Under the pieces are notes generated by a model. The model ran no database searches. It saw only the letters and a program-made list of their open reading frames with translations, and was not told the origin of the DNA. A DNA stretch of 64,000 bases from Chlorops oryzae (lineage: Eukaryota; Arthropoda; Insecta; Diptera; Chloropidae), in the NCBI GenBank assembly GCA_020466095.1, contig CM035807.1:52542752-52606751 (forward strand), read 5' to 3'. Shown one piece after another: positions 11,705 to 23,444 of the stretch (within the stretch, counting starts at the first letter, position 1; every line of letters begins with the position of its first letter). The translations under genes were made by a program, and so were the position numbers.

Positions 11705-12136
11705 ATATTGTATTTTTTTCTGGAACTTTTCTTTTCGATACGCTTGGCTGTTAAAATGACGGACGGACCATATATTATTTAAATATATGCAGGTTGTCCA
11801 AAACTCAAATACAAGTATGGTTTTGGATTGTGGTTTCTTTCCATATACTTTTTCTCTGGACACCTCATATATGTATATAAAAATGCTCTACTTACTAAAG
11901 AGTCACACGAGTGCAATATTTTAAAATAATTTGTAAATAAAAACGACGGTTTTTTTTTCTTGGTTTAATCCTGGCTCAATTAATGGTCGTTTTCGTGAAT
12001 CAGAAACGGGCAAAAAGGACAAATCCTCTTCTTTGCAATCGAAGAGAATTTCCTCCGATCCTGAAGGACTTTGTTCGACGTTCGTAAAAATATCCATTAT
12101 TAATGATAAAATTTTCAAAGCTTCATGTATATTTGA

Positions 12137-12507
12137 TTTCATTTTCTGAATTGAATTCAAAGCTTTTTAATTCACTCTGAATGAATTCCAAATTGAAATC
12201 TAGAGTTTGTTTTTTGAGGTAAATAAATTCAAAATTTGTAAATTACAATGAATGAATTCAAATTAAAATTCAATTCACTTTTTTCCTCAGCACAATGAAT
12301 TCCACGTTTTTCAATTCAGTACGCATCGATTCAAATTTGAATTCACCAAAAATTTTTCTTACCAGAATGAATTCAAAATGTTTTAATTCACCGTAAGGAA
12401 ATTCGAATTTTAGTTCAGCTCATTCTTCTTGTGAGTGGAATGAATTCAGTTTTTTTAAACTCATTGTGAATTTAAAAGTAAAAATGAGTCATTCTTTTAC
12501 AGCTCTG
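12137..12507 (-). repeat. Right long terminal inverted repeat of the hAT
   Basis: Inverted copy of 10744-11113. It ends at CAGCTCTG, followed at once by the GTTGTAAC duplication. Confidence 0.85.
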
Positions 12508-12515
12508 GTTGTAAC

Positions 12516-13680
12516 CAGGTTTCAGTCAGAAATTTTAGAAGCGGCAACCGAAAATAGCACAACGAATGAAACTATTCTAAACTCAAAACTAGAGGACACA
12601 GCGATTTTCCTAGCTAACCAAGAGGAGATTCAAAAAATTTTAAAAAATTTTCACGACACACCAATAGCAGGCCATAAAGAGTTTTTGAAAACATATTTCA
12701 GAATTAGGAAACAATATAAATGGGAGGGTATGCAAAGTCAAATTAGACGATATATTAAAGAATGCACATTTTATAAAAAAAAATAAAAGTTCACGCATAG
12801 AAAAGATGCCTATGGCTATCACAGATACGCCACAAAGGCCATTCGACAGGGTTTTCATGGACATAGTCGGTCCACTTTCTGTTTCTTCAAGAGAAAACAA
12901 GTATATTCTCACCTTTCTAGACGATTTTTCCAAATACTTTATTTGTATAGCCATTCCAGACGCAGAATCATCAACTGTGGCGAGAGCATTCTTCAATGAA
13001 ATAATTTCCAAATTCAATATCCCTAAAGTATTAGTAACCGACAAGGGTACCAATTTTACACCAAGATTGTTTAAGGAAGTTTGCAAAATTCTTGGCATCA
13101 AGAAATCGCAAACTTCCCCATACCACCCCCAAGCCAACGGTGCTCTTGAACGGAGTCACCGACCTCTTGCAGAATTTCTCCGAATTTGTGTCAATGAGGA
13201 TGGCACCTTTTGGGACGAATGGTTACATCATGCAAAGCACGTGCATAATAATATAGTACATTCAACAACAAAGCAAACACCAAGTAGAATACTTTTTGGG
13301 TTCGAGTTCGAAATTCCCATAAAATTAAAAAGCAAGCCAAATCCAATGTACAATGTCGATGACTATAGTCAAATTTTAAAATACCAAAAACAGAGAAGCT
13401 ATGAAATAGTAAGGAATAAATAAAAAATGGCAAAATTGAAATCTAAAACATTTTACGATAAAAACACCAAGCCCAAAACGTTTAAAATTGGAGACAGAGT
13501 GTGGTTAAAAAATCAGAATAGGAAGAATAAATTCTCATCTGTTTGGGAAGGACCCTATGAAGTCATTTCAACCCCAACATCACTGAATGTAGGAATAAAA
13601 ATAAAAGGAAAGGAAAAGACATTTCATTAAAATATACTGAAATTATGTCATGAAAATCAAGGAAAAGTTTGTAATCTAAA
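12516..13680 (+). pseudogene. Element A integrase, broken
   Basis: The N-terminal HHCC region (HDTPIAGHKEF...) is in the frame ending near 12786. After a frame break, 12806-13423 carries the catalytic core: FMDIVGP (D19 of that frame), LVTDKGTNF (D79) and NGALERSH (E115), so all three acidic residues are present. A stop near 13423 separates the C-terminal GPY/F-like domain (13427-13630, VWLKNQNRKNKFSSVWEGPY). Related to element B integrase. Dead through at least two breaks. Confidence 0.8.
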
Positions 13681-13780
13681 CAAAAAGAGGAAAGAGTACC
13701 AACAGATTAGACAAAAATATTCCTAAAGTAGCATATCCAATTTCCTTCAAAACAGTTCAAAAAACAGATATGGGCATTTC

Positions 13781-14561
13781 CACAGAAAGGTCTACCGGAA
13801 ATGAAAATGCCCCAGTTCCTTAAAACAATTTTTGGGTATGAACTATCATAGTAACACATCTCAATTCCACTATTTAAGAAGATTGGTGGTTATAGTCAGC
13901 CCTAATTTTTGTAAAACATAGGGAAAGGCTTATTTTGTTGTATGTGTATTTTTCAAATTACATTTAAAAGTGCTTTATCTATGAAATTTGGGCGATTTTA
14001 GTAACCTGATCAATGGAAGTTATCGTCCTTAATAATTCCATAAGAAGAATCAACCAAAACAACAACAACAAAAAATCTTTAACGAATAAGTTGATAATTA
14101 TCTTCTAATTACGCAAGCTCAATTCAGTGATGAATTGAAATGAAAAAAGGTTGAAATAAAAGCCTATTTTCATAACAAAAACCCTTTTGAAAAAAAATGT
14201 CACGTCACGTATGTCACGTAACGTATCATAATATACCTCAATAAATGAAAATTAAAAGGAATTTTCTGGAATAAAAGTTTTGACACGAAAACTGCAATAT
14301 TTCTCGTAATTGTTCATGAAGTTTCCCTAAAGACCTCATATTATTTAGGAAGATTTTTGCAGTGCAGTAGATGAAGAAAAAACCGACTCCCGTTTTTTGT
14401 CACGTGCGCCTCAGCATTTAATAGAAAATATCTCTGGACCGCACTTTCGCTGGCCACCACATTTTAAACCAATTATTCTACAGCTTAGGAACTGTCAGAT
14501 AAGGGAGACAAGGAGTTGAAAAATTGATACTTCATCGAAATTTTTTGCATCAAATGCGTAC
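13781..14561. other. Non-coding stretch after element A
   Basis: AT-rich, with a 'gtcacgtcacgtatgtcacgtaacgt' cluster near 14200. I see no gene and no 3' LTR of element A here. Confidence 0.4.
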
Positions 14562-14780
14562 GACTGTCACGTGCGCAACCATGGAAATACCCATATTCCG
14601 ATGTGCCATGTTTTGATGACAGTAGAGTAAAACTAAAAATTTCAAGCGAAGGTAACTCAGATTACAATTACGCAAACTACGTGGAAGGAGTTGGTTGCCC
14701 AAAAAATTTCATTGCCACACAGGGCCCTCTGAAAAGCACAATACACGATTTTTGGCAAATGGTTTTGGAAGAAAATTTTC
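14562..14780 (+). pseudogene. Protein tyrosine phosphatase domain fragment
   Basis: The reading frame gives PYSDVPCFDDSRVKLK, then YNYANYVEGVG and FIATQGPLKSTIHDFWQMV. This is the N-terminal part of a classical PTP domain: the D-SRV-L start, the Y-ANY block and the invariant FIATQGPL-DFW segment. The WPD loop and HCSAG..R active site are absent, so it cannot be an enzyme. It has no introns within the block and passes in frame into a retrotransposon integrase tail at ~14780, which suggests a processed (reverse-transcribed) copy rather than a host exon. The source PTP gene is not in the window. Confidence 0.75.
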
Positions 14781-14953
14781 TTCGCAGAAATTTCAAACAG
14801 AGTAACCTAGTAGAGGGCTACAATGCAAAATTGGCACCAACAAACGTAAAATGCGTGATTTTGAAATGCATCGGCAACTCCATGTATGAGCTTGGCAACC
14901 TTGCAAGAAAAATCATGGGTGTATACCACGCAAAAGACCCTTTTGTGGCATAA
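14781..14953 (+). pseudogene. Integrase C-terminal tail of an element C relative, fused to the PTP fragment
   Basis: The peptide blocks NFKQSNLVEGYNAKLAPTNV and ILKCIGNSMYEL and the end YHAKDPFVA-stop match the integrase C-terminal tail of minus-strand element C (29364-29606: NYKQSNLIEGYNAKLAPTNI, ending YHAKDLFVA-stop). The rest of that element is not around it. It continues the frame of the PTP fragment without a stop, from ~14603 to 14953. Confidence 0.75.
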
Positions 14954-17277
14954 AATCAATAGAAAAGAAGTTATATATGTATATATATATACATAAGCGG
15001 ATTAAAGGGGGCCGGCATGGGGGCCCGGGCCCTCCCCTTGAAGTATATCTGGCAAATATGATTAGAAATGCAAAACCTCATATGAAACTTAAAAAAGGTT
15101 GAAAAAAATGAACCAGGGTCCGTAACGATTAGCACGTTTATGAAACAATACAAAAGCTTCTGAAATAACTTTAACCATGTCTTATATAATTTGGTGTACT
15201 GAAAATTGGGAAAATATTGAAAAAATTCCATCACATAAGAGTTTGCAGAAAATCGCGAATTTGTTTTTTATACCATTAATTTTTTGTAACACTGTTTTCT
15301 CAAATATGCTAAGACCCGTTTTAAAATTTTAAAAAGTTTTGTATACAAAAAACACCAGACTATAAAGTAACATCAAAAATTTCACATACTTTTATTAATT
15401 AATGGTGCAAAATGTTGTTCAAAGTATAAAAAAATGGAGAAAATGTAATATTTTTTTTAGTTTAAATGAAAATATCGCATTTTTGAAACAGACATATGAA
15501 ATTACAGGGCAGCAAGTTTCGTGCAGATATGTAGGTCTAATCTGACCCTTGCCACCTCAATCGTAACGAAGGTGTAAGATGTAAGGGATTTTCTAAAACC
15601 ACTCAATTCGGACATTTGTATATAAAAAATCGACCAAAGAAGCTATATGCAAATTTTGAAAAACAAAAAGTGTCTTCTACTACAGTCGAACCTGTCAATA
15701 TCAAAACAAACATACATGTATAACTAATTTTTCAGTTCCTTAAAACTTCGGTTTTCTTACTCGGTTTTGTCAACCGGTTGACAACCGGAAAGAAAAAACC
15801 GATAATCCGAAAAATGTTTTTTTTAAGTTTCCCATCCCTTAAACAAACAAATCGAAACAAGTCGAAATCACGAAAACAGCTGATCTTAAAAGCAAAAGCC
15901 TACGGATCGCCAGTGCTGTCGTTTTTGTATCTTGTAAAGTGTCAAATTTTTATATAAATAGTAGATAATTCCAGATAAAAGTAGTTTCTTGGGAAAAGGT
16001 AGTTAAAAATTTTATTTTGAAATTATTCATCGCTATTTTGAAACATACTTGTTTTTTGCTCAAGACAAGCTTTTTTCATATAAGATTGCAGAAAAACATA
16101 CGTTTTTATTTAAAAGATTGCACAGGGCTGCCGTAAAAACCTTTTTCTTTGTGTCAAAAATCTTACGATTAGACTTATTTATGTAAAATATGTGATGAAA
16201 TAGTAGTACGTGAGTGAAAAGAGTAGTGCGGTAGCACGGCGACAAAAAGGAGTAATAAGCCACTATAGCAGCATTTCGACAGCTCTGCGGAACGCATTTG
16301 GCAAACTGTTTTTCTTTGTTTGAGAAATTTAAGTGAAAAGGAAAAATGAAAAGGCAATAGAATGCAATAATTTTTACAATTTATATTCACAATTCACAAT
16401 TCTAATGCAAGTAGGAGTTTCGTAGGACTTTTCTTTTTGTTAAATGACACGAATCACTTTCACTTGATAAAACTAAAACGTCACAAAGAAATGTTCTTGG
16501 CTTTTTTGGCATTACATATTTTTAAAATATTTTTAAGTTCCGAACGAAGATCAAACATCCATATTACTTACCAACAATTACCAATTCCATCGCACCAGCA
16601 GCATGCCAGTTACATAGTCCTAAAAACAGAAGAAAATTATATTTATGGCAAAAATTAATTGCAGAGAAATATTCTTTCCACGTACCAATAGAACAGCTGA
16701 TGCACCTTGGTTGTTTATTTTGATTCTGACTGAGCGAATTGAGTCAAATCATATCTGCAGTAAACTCCGATTGTTTTTTTTTTTGTTATTTCTGCTCACG
16801 CAATAGCGACAAGTAGGAAGTATAGAAAAAAAAACCAGAAATATAAATTATATTATGAAGAAAGGCTACAGGAGCAACAACGCAACACATAGGACAAAGA
16901 AAGGCTTGCAATGCCGAGAACAACAATGCCTTCCGTTAGAAATGGATGTTTTAAATTTTGAGCGAAAAAAGGGCATATAAGTCGGAATGCAATTCGGAAG
17001 AAATGAGTCTTGCTAGCGGGCTAACGCAGGCGACTCCCAATTTGATTGAGGTATTGAGAAGCATTCAACTTCTCCCTTTTGATCGTTGGAATTTTTTTTG
17101 ACCTACGAGCTGAGGCTGCGTCAGAGGGGTTAACCTCTGATCGCCGACAGCTTCACATAAGGCCGAGAACTTTTTTGTTTTTGCAACCTTCACGAGGACA
17201 CTTTTTTCAATTTTGTTACAAATTAACGTAAAATTTTCATTTTGTTTAAAGTCTTGTTTTTTTTTCTTTTCTTTTGT
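14954..17277. other. No recognised gene
   Basis: A (TA)n stretch near 14975-14993, a G/C-rich patch 'ggggcccgggccctcccc' near 15020-15040 and long AT-rich tracts. Short ORFs here (16060-16658) have no recognisable domain. I see nothing else supportable. Confidence 0.4.
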
Positions 17278-17281
17278 TATA

Positions 17282-18403
17282 GTAGGGGAGCCCGAGATGC
17301 TAAATTTGCAGTTACTAAAGCGTTATGGAAACTTATTGGATTGTGAAGTTTCCGTTCTTTAACAAAAAAAAGTCTATGTTAAGTTTTTCATTTTAATGGG
17401 AATAAGAGCGTGTAAGAATGGTGAAAAATGTAAAACAAAATGGACACATTGCAATACTCTAGCGCGTCAGAAATTGATACAGTAAACGCGCTTTATGGTC
17501 CTGATACCCAATATATATTAATCTGACGTTTAATTGGAGGTGGTTGGCCAAAAATAGAGGTGGAAAAAAAGAGAAAAAAACCGTTACTCGAGCGTGTCAG
17601 ATATTCACAGTGAATGTTAAGTGGACTTAGGAATGATTTTTGAAAATTTAAAAAAAAAAACCGTAACCTTGAGATACTCGAGTGCGTCAGATTTTTATGC
17701 AGAGCGATCAACTTGGTGTCTTAATCGCCCTGAATGATAATCTGAAAACTACATGGAGGCGTTTTGTTAATCTGACAATTTAAGAGACCAAAATTTTCTT
17801 TCGTTTATTTTTATAGTGAGATAATTTATTTATATGGAGAGAGAGAGAGAGAGAAATAGAGAGAAAAAAAGGAACCGAAAAGGATTCGCGATTCACAGTT
17901 TTCAGTTTTAAAAGCTTTTTATTGACACGGAACGCTTATTTTTAAAATCACAAAATCATTTGAATACACTACAACCTAGCCAAAGCTATTGCGACTAAAT
18001 GTGCCATTTTTTCTTACATTGCCCCACGAAAATCGTCAGATTATATGTTTTTCGTGATCCTTGCAGGATTTCCTACAAAATAAAACCAAAACCAATCGCG
18101 CTCGAGTATTTCGAGTTGACGTTTTTTTTTTGCAACTTTGGTACTCACCTATTTCTATATGCCACGCTCAAATTATCAGAAAATTTAAATATACACTTTT
18201 TAACATCTACTTAACTTACCTTCTCTTAATCTGACGCGCTCGAGTTTTTCAGAGGATCGATTTTTTGTTTACTAATCTGACGGGCTGCCCTCAACGTACA
18301 CCCCAATATTGAGCGCTCATATATGGTGGGGCCAAGCTTTTTCCCCATAATATTTTCTGACACGCTCGAGTAACTGCAAAAATCCCCTCTTGGGCTCCCC
18401 TAC
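17282..18403. mobile_element. Non-autonomous TIR element with internal motif array
   Basis: A 1122-bp element flanked by TATA (17278-17281 and 18404-18407; a TA duplication is equally possible). Terminal inverted repeats start GTAGGGGAGCCC and agree, with changes, through GCAGTTACT. The interior repeats a motif close to ctcgagcgygtcaga: forward at 17459-17471 (ctagcgcgtcaga), 17588-17602 and 17679-17692; reversed at 18225-18240 and 18355-18371. Shorter 'ctgac' or 'gtcaga' pieces lie between. Forward copies lie in the left half and reversed copies in the right half, as expected of subterminal transposase-binding repeats. No transposase is encoded. The superfamily is not determined. Confidence 0.7.
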
Positions 18404-18557
18404 TATATTTGATATTGTTTTTCTTTTGTTCAAGTTCATTTCCTTTTGCCTTTTTTTTTGCATTCCATAGAATTTCTTACCTTTGCCTTAGATTTTTTTT
18501 TCTTTTGAAATAAGTTTTTTTTTTAAATATTTTTTTTCTTTTTTTTTGAATTTAGTA

Positions 18558-21500
18558 CAGTGGCGTAGGTATGGTGGGCGATAAAGGGGATATACCTCTC
18601 CCTTTGCCTCATAAAATGTGAAGGAATGAATGTGTTTTAAATTCGGTATATATGCACGAAGTAAAAACCACGGTTGTTGAGTGTGAGTTGCTTAGGATCA
18701 TATATGTTTGAGTCCTCATGTGCCCATGTGTACCCTGCATAAGGGTGCTCTTTTTGATCTATGCTTACGAATAGTCGATGAAGAATTCGAGCATTACATT
18801 TGAGCGAACACAGCGCTGCCTGTGTGTTTTTTTAATCGGAAAATATCAAAAACTAAAATAGAAAAAAAAAACCTATGACCAAAATACCAACCTCTTATCA
18901 AATATTTTTACATTTATGTATTTTAAAATCGAAAAAAAGTTTTTCTTACTAAATTACCCCTTAGTAAGCTTCTCATGAAACTACATATGAAACGTGCAAT
19001 ATAATGAACTGATTCAAAAATGATTAAGAACTAATTTATCCACATTGGCAATGGAAATCCTGCCGTAGGTTTATGTTAACCTGAGTGGAATACATTCATT
19101 TTCAATGCTTCAGTTCGTTTTCAATTCAACCTGCTGCCAGACGATAAACAAACCTCAACATCAGTCTAGGTCTAATTTTGGATGAATTTATTTATGTTTG
19201 GTTTCACTTCAGTGTAAATGCTGCGAAAATATCTAAAACCATTTCTATAAAAATAGCCAATTTCAGCTAAATAAAACAAATGTGGCAACGTTTAATGAAC
19301 ATCGATAACTTTTGATCATCCCTAGTGCATTTACATAGTCAGAAACCTAAGACTAATTTAAGAAGCGGTCTGTTCATTAAATTTCAATTTACGAATATGA
19401 GCAGGGACGTACGTTCTTTCTTGACCACAAAAGAGTTTTGTTTGAACCCAGTAGTTTCCACTTCTAACAAAAATCCTTCTGAAGTTGTCCATCCATATAA
19501 TACGGGTGTAAAAAAGTATGATATCGGCAATTTCGTTGGAAACAAATTAGAAGATGCAGTTAAATTGGATTTTCTGCAGAATATTTGGAAGCCCGAACCA
19601 AATTACAAATTCCCACTTTTGGAGAAATTTTCAGAGAGGAAAATACGCTTTCGACCGCAGTGGTTCAAAGATTACGCCTGGCTGGCATACTCGGAAACCA
19701 AATGTGGGGCGTTCTGTATTCCGTGCGTTTTATTTACTGCAAGTGGAGGGAAAGGATCGCAACGACTTGGCCAACTCGTGAAAAAACAGTTCGATAACTG
19801 GAAGAAGGCCACAGAGGTAATAAAATAAAATTTGTCATTTTTATGTTTGTATCAAATGTAAAATGTAAAAATATCAATATGTAAGTATACCTGTGTTTCT
19901 AAATTAAAGGTTTTGAACGAGCATCAGAAGAAGATATACCATCAAAACGCTCTTGTAGATCAATAAATGTTTTTAGAGGCAATGAGAGATTCTTCAGTTC
20001 AGATTGAAAATAGAATCAACGAAGGACGTATAAAACAAATCATAAAAAACCGGCAGTGTCTCGTTCCGATTATTGAGGCAATAATAGTGCTTGGAAGACA
20101 AGAAATCTCACTAAGAGGTCACCGGGATAATGATCTAATACCAGTGAGAAACGATTTTGATCGCCTTAATGGTGCCAATTTTCGAGCACTTCTATCCTAT
20201 AGAGCTCTAGCAGATTCCAACTTGCGCGATCATTTAAAAAGACCTTCCGAGCGCTTAGAATACACAAGCCCCTCAATTCAAAATGAAATAATTGCCGCAG
20301 CTTACGTTATTTTGACTAGAAAAGTCATTGCAAAGGCTATTGACGCACAATTCTTTTCAGTCTTAGTTGATGAAACTTCAGATGTGTCTTTGACGGAACA
20401 AGTTACAATTTGTTTGCGCTATATTAACTCAAACGACGATCAAAAAATTGTCATTAATGAGGACTTTTTTACGTTTTGCACTACGGCTTCCACAAAAGGT
20501 TAAAAAATGAATTATAAATAGGAACGACATAATATACTTAAAGTTTTTTGCAGGTATCCATTTAGCTGAAATAATAGTCACTAACCTTCGTGGGAGTGGT
20601 TTGAATTCTAAATTTCTTGTTGGCCAAGGATATGATGGAGCACGGAATATGAGCGGTGTTTTTAACGATGTTCAGGCTATAGTTCAGTCAAGTTTCGCTC
20701 CTCATGCACTTTACGTTCATTGCGCAGCGCATTGCCTGAATTTGTCGATATGCGCAGCAAGCAATTTACCAGGATTTTAAAAGTTGCATTCTCTTGATCG
20801 AGAAAATTTACCTGTTTTTTAACACGCCAAAAAGACGCTTTTCTTTAAAAAGATTTGTAGAAGCAAATTCTTTCAATAAGACGAAAACGTTGAAAAGATT
20901 AAATTTGACCAGATGGGTTGCTAAGTTCGAAGCAGTTAGCGATTTTCACTAAGTTTTTGAAAATGTTTATAAAGCCTTAGAAGATATGGAATGTGATGAG
21001 CCAAACGCCAAAATACTGAAAAACGCAATTGATTTTGAGTTCATTAACGCTCTGAAAGTACTGGTTTTAGTTTACGACCATTCACTGCCCCTAAGTCTGC
21101 AGTTTCAGAAAAAAAACCTGGACTTGGTTGAAGCAATGAGCTTGGCTGACGATATTCAACAATTACTTGAAAATATTCGGTCTAAAGAAGAAGGCTTCAA
21201 GAAAATCTGTGCATCTGCAAAATCAATGGCAGAAAATCTAGATGTGAGTATAAAGCTAACACGAACTCAAGCAAATTCTGGATTTTCTACAGAAAAGTAT
21301 TATCGCGTCAAATTATTTAATGAATTTCTTGACTTCTATAAAATGGAGTTAAAAGAGAGGTTCTCTAACCATAAAAATGTGTTATCAGGATTTCAAAGAC
21401 TGTTTGATGATAGCTTGTCTAACACAGATTTGGAGAAAACTGTAAAATTTTACGAGGAATTTTTTCCTTGCTCATCATCAGCTGTAATGGCGGAAGTTAT

Positions 21501-22041
21501 GATTTGGAGGCAATATCTAAGTCGTAAACAAATCTCGCCGAAAAATGCTATTGATGCTATAGATGTTTGTCCAAAAGAAACCTTTCCAGCCACTTTTCTT
21601 CTGCTTAAAATTATAGCAAAGCTGCCAGTATCAACCAGTACAGCCGAAAGGACATTTTCATGCTTAAAGCGCATTAAAACTTATTTAAGGAACTCAATTG
21701 GACAGGCATATTATAACTTTTTCTCTAGGTTTTTTGTTTAAATCAGTCATTTCAATTAATTTCAGAATCGGCTCAATGGCCTGGCAGCTTTGGCCTTACA
21801 CAAAAATGTACCTATATGTGCAGATGAAGTTCTTGATGAACTTTCAAAAAAACCAAGGTGGCTTAATTTCATTCTTTGATTTAAAATGTGGTTCAACCGG
21901 CATGAAATGCCGACATAATTGTGTGATACAATGAAATTTGAAATAATATATCTTGTATTAGTTTGAGTTTTTATTGAGTTTTTCAAAACTTATTACTATT
22001 TTTAATTCCCCCCTCTTTTCAAAATCCTACCTACGCCACTG
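18558..22041 (+). mobile_element. ZMYM1-type hAT transposon, near complete
   Basis: A 3484-bp element with inverted ends CAGTGGCGTAGGTA (18558-18571 and 22028-22041). It encodes a TTF-finger/DUF4371 hAT transposase in several exons (19397-21879). The flanks 'atttagta' and 'acacccca' are not an 8-bp duplication, so a flank has been lost or rearranged; the right flank is the repeat at 22042-22370. TIRs and gene order are otherwise those of an autonomous copy. Confidence 0.85.
19397..21879 (+). pseudogene. hAT transposase (TTF finger, DUF4371, hATC), inactivated
   Basis: Exon 1 runs to 19816 (open from 19325; MSRDVRSFL at 19397) and holds the TTF-type finger (RPQWFKDYAWLAYSE, FCIPCVLF). A gt-ag intron ends at 19909. 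Exon 2 (19910-20498) has an in-frame TAA at 19964, then DUF4371 with IIVLGRQEISLRGHRD and the first acidic motif VDETSD. Exon 3 starts at 20554 (GQGYDGARNMSG, second catalytic D) and decays with stops and frameshifts between ~20779 and 20980. From 20986 the C-terminal part is open and ends in the hATC block STAERTFSCLKRIKTYLRNS. The last intron (21706-21765) has GC instead of GT, and the final exon ends at 21879. The copy is dead but recent enough for its exon structure to be read. Confidence 0.85.
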
Positions 22042-22372
22042 ACACCCCAAGTTTGGGGTAATTTTTCATAATGCAAAATTGCCCCAAATCAAAAAAGGAA
22101 ATAAAGCCCCAAAATTGGGGTAATTTTTCATTATGAAAATTTTCCCTAAATCAAAAAATTAAAAAACGCTCCAAATGTAACACAAATTTAGAAAAATGGA
22201 AAATGACCCCAAACTGAAAACGAAAAAAGGCCCAAAAAAAAAAAGAAAAATCGCCCTAAAAATCGTGTTGTTGTTTCCAATACAAAATTTTGGGGCTTTT
22301 TTCATTTTCAGTTTGGGGCCATTTTGCATTCGGGCCATTTTTCAGGGAGCCGAAAATCAAAAGCACTCCAAT
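22042..22372. repeat. CCCCAAA-type repeat with a ~40-bp-arm hairpin
   Basis: Repeated 'ttggggtaatttttcatwatg' units at 22053 and 22113. An inverted pair at 22194-22235 and 22290-22327 (aaaatgaccccaaactgaaaa against its complement) would fold into a long hairpin. No coding sign. Confidence 0.6.
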
Positions 22373-23440
22373 CAAAAAAAATATGAGTTTAATATAAACG
22401 AAAACTTCATTCCTTTGACACGTGTCAAACGTCCATTTACTTGAAGTCATGTTCTCTTCCCAGTTGTCCTCTATGATCGTCAGAGCATGCACTACCGGGA
22501 TGCTTGGAAGTAAGGATACCACGTCGAAAGATACCATAATTTCGACATCTTTTTTTTTTTATTGTAGTCAGTTTGTTCTTGAAGTCCATTGAACCTTTAA
22601 CGTTTTATACAGAATTTTCTGTAAACGTCTCAAGGGTGTCCGCCATATATTTGCGCAGTCTACTAGCTGGTGCGTCAATCGTGGAGCAAATTGGTCCAAG
22701 TGAATAACCCTGTTTGTGAATTTTTGGTAGTCCATATATACGTGGTGCTTTAGGTGCGTTAACTTTCAAATAATATTGTTTACCGGCTTCTATTGTGTTT
22801 GATTTTACCATCCTGTCAATTATTTCATTCGTTTTCTTGTGTAATGTTAAAATTGGATCTTTATTCGATTTCCTGTATGTCATTAAATCATTTACTATTT
22901 CTTGCATTTTCATATTATAGTGCTTTACTTCCATCGCAACTGTCGAGTTTCCTTTATCAGCGTCTAGTATCAATATGGTTTTGTTCTTACGAAGAAAATT
23001 TTCAGTTTGTTTCACTGTGTTTGTAATAAATTTGTCCGTCTCGCCCCTTTGTCGTTTGTTAATTTAGTTGTCTTATATCATCGTGACTCTGCTGCTTCCT
23101 GCTTTTCTGGTCCCATAATTGTTCTTATGCATTCTTCGCTGTCTCCTATTAACTTTAAAATCGGTAGTTCATGTTGTTGGTAAGGTATTGCAAATTTTGG
23201 CCCCAGAGAGAGAGAAGTAGTTTTACATTCTTAGGAAACTCTATGTTCGTTGTATTTGTAAACCAAATGCCATTGTATTTAACCAAATACCATTGTATTT
23301 AATCTTTGTGTTATTAGTGCTTGTGATGTTCTGTCTTCTGAATTTCTCAATATGTTTTTATCTTGATTTTCTCTCAAATACGTCATTACAGATTCTGACA
23401 CTGTCCGTCAGCTGTGCTATTTCTTTGATGTCGAGATGAT
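22373..23440 (-). pseudogene. Penelope-like element reverse transcriptase fragment
   Basis: On the minus strand, blocks run from ~23440 down: LGPKFAIPYQQHELPIL near 23200-23150, then ILDADKGNSTVAME in 23015-22605, APRIYGLPKIHKQG with the following DAPASRL region, and SFDVVSLLPSIP near 22537-22500. 'ADKGNS', 'YGLPKIHK' and 'SFDVVSL' are hallmark RT motifs of Penelope-like elements. Stops and a frameshift near 22540-22605 interrupt it. The catalytic YxDD and the GIY-YIG endonuclease are absent. LINE E abuts its 5' side at 23441-23445. Confidence 0.8.
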
Positions 23441-23444
23441 ATTA

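Larger units (their letters stand above)
10744..12507 (-). mobile_element. Internally deleted hAT transposon in element A
   Basis: A 1764-bp hAT element with ends CAGAGCTGTAAAAGAATGA. The 8-bp target duplication GTTGTAAC is exact (10736-10743 and 12508-12515). Its terminal inverted repeats are very long: ~370 bp on each side (10744-11113 and 12137-12507) are inverted copies, rich in GAATTCATTCTG-type words. The interior encodes, on the minus strand, a shortened transposase (see 11202-11704). Removing it restores the element A pol frame across VVT at the junction. A hobo/BED-finger type hAT is likely. Confidence 0.9.
5440..13780 (+). mobile_element. Ty3/gypsy element A (decayed, interrupted by hAT)
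   Basis: An old LTR retrotransposon in gag-pro-pol order on the plus strand. The partial 5' LTR ends at 5635 and is followed by a tRNA-Ser-type primer site. Gag lies at ~6632-8620, protease at 8701-9105, RT/RNase H at 9216-10743 and integrase at 12516-13680. The hAT insertion at 10744-12507 splits pol between RNase H and integrase. No 3' LTR matching the end of the 5' LTR is visible before the unrelated sequence at 14562, and no env is seen. Proteins are closely related to element B (for example YSTIEKEF.. and NEDGT.WDEWLHHA in both), so A is an older relative of B. Confidence 0.8.
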
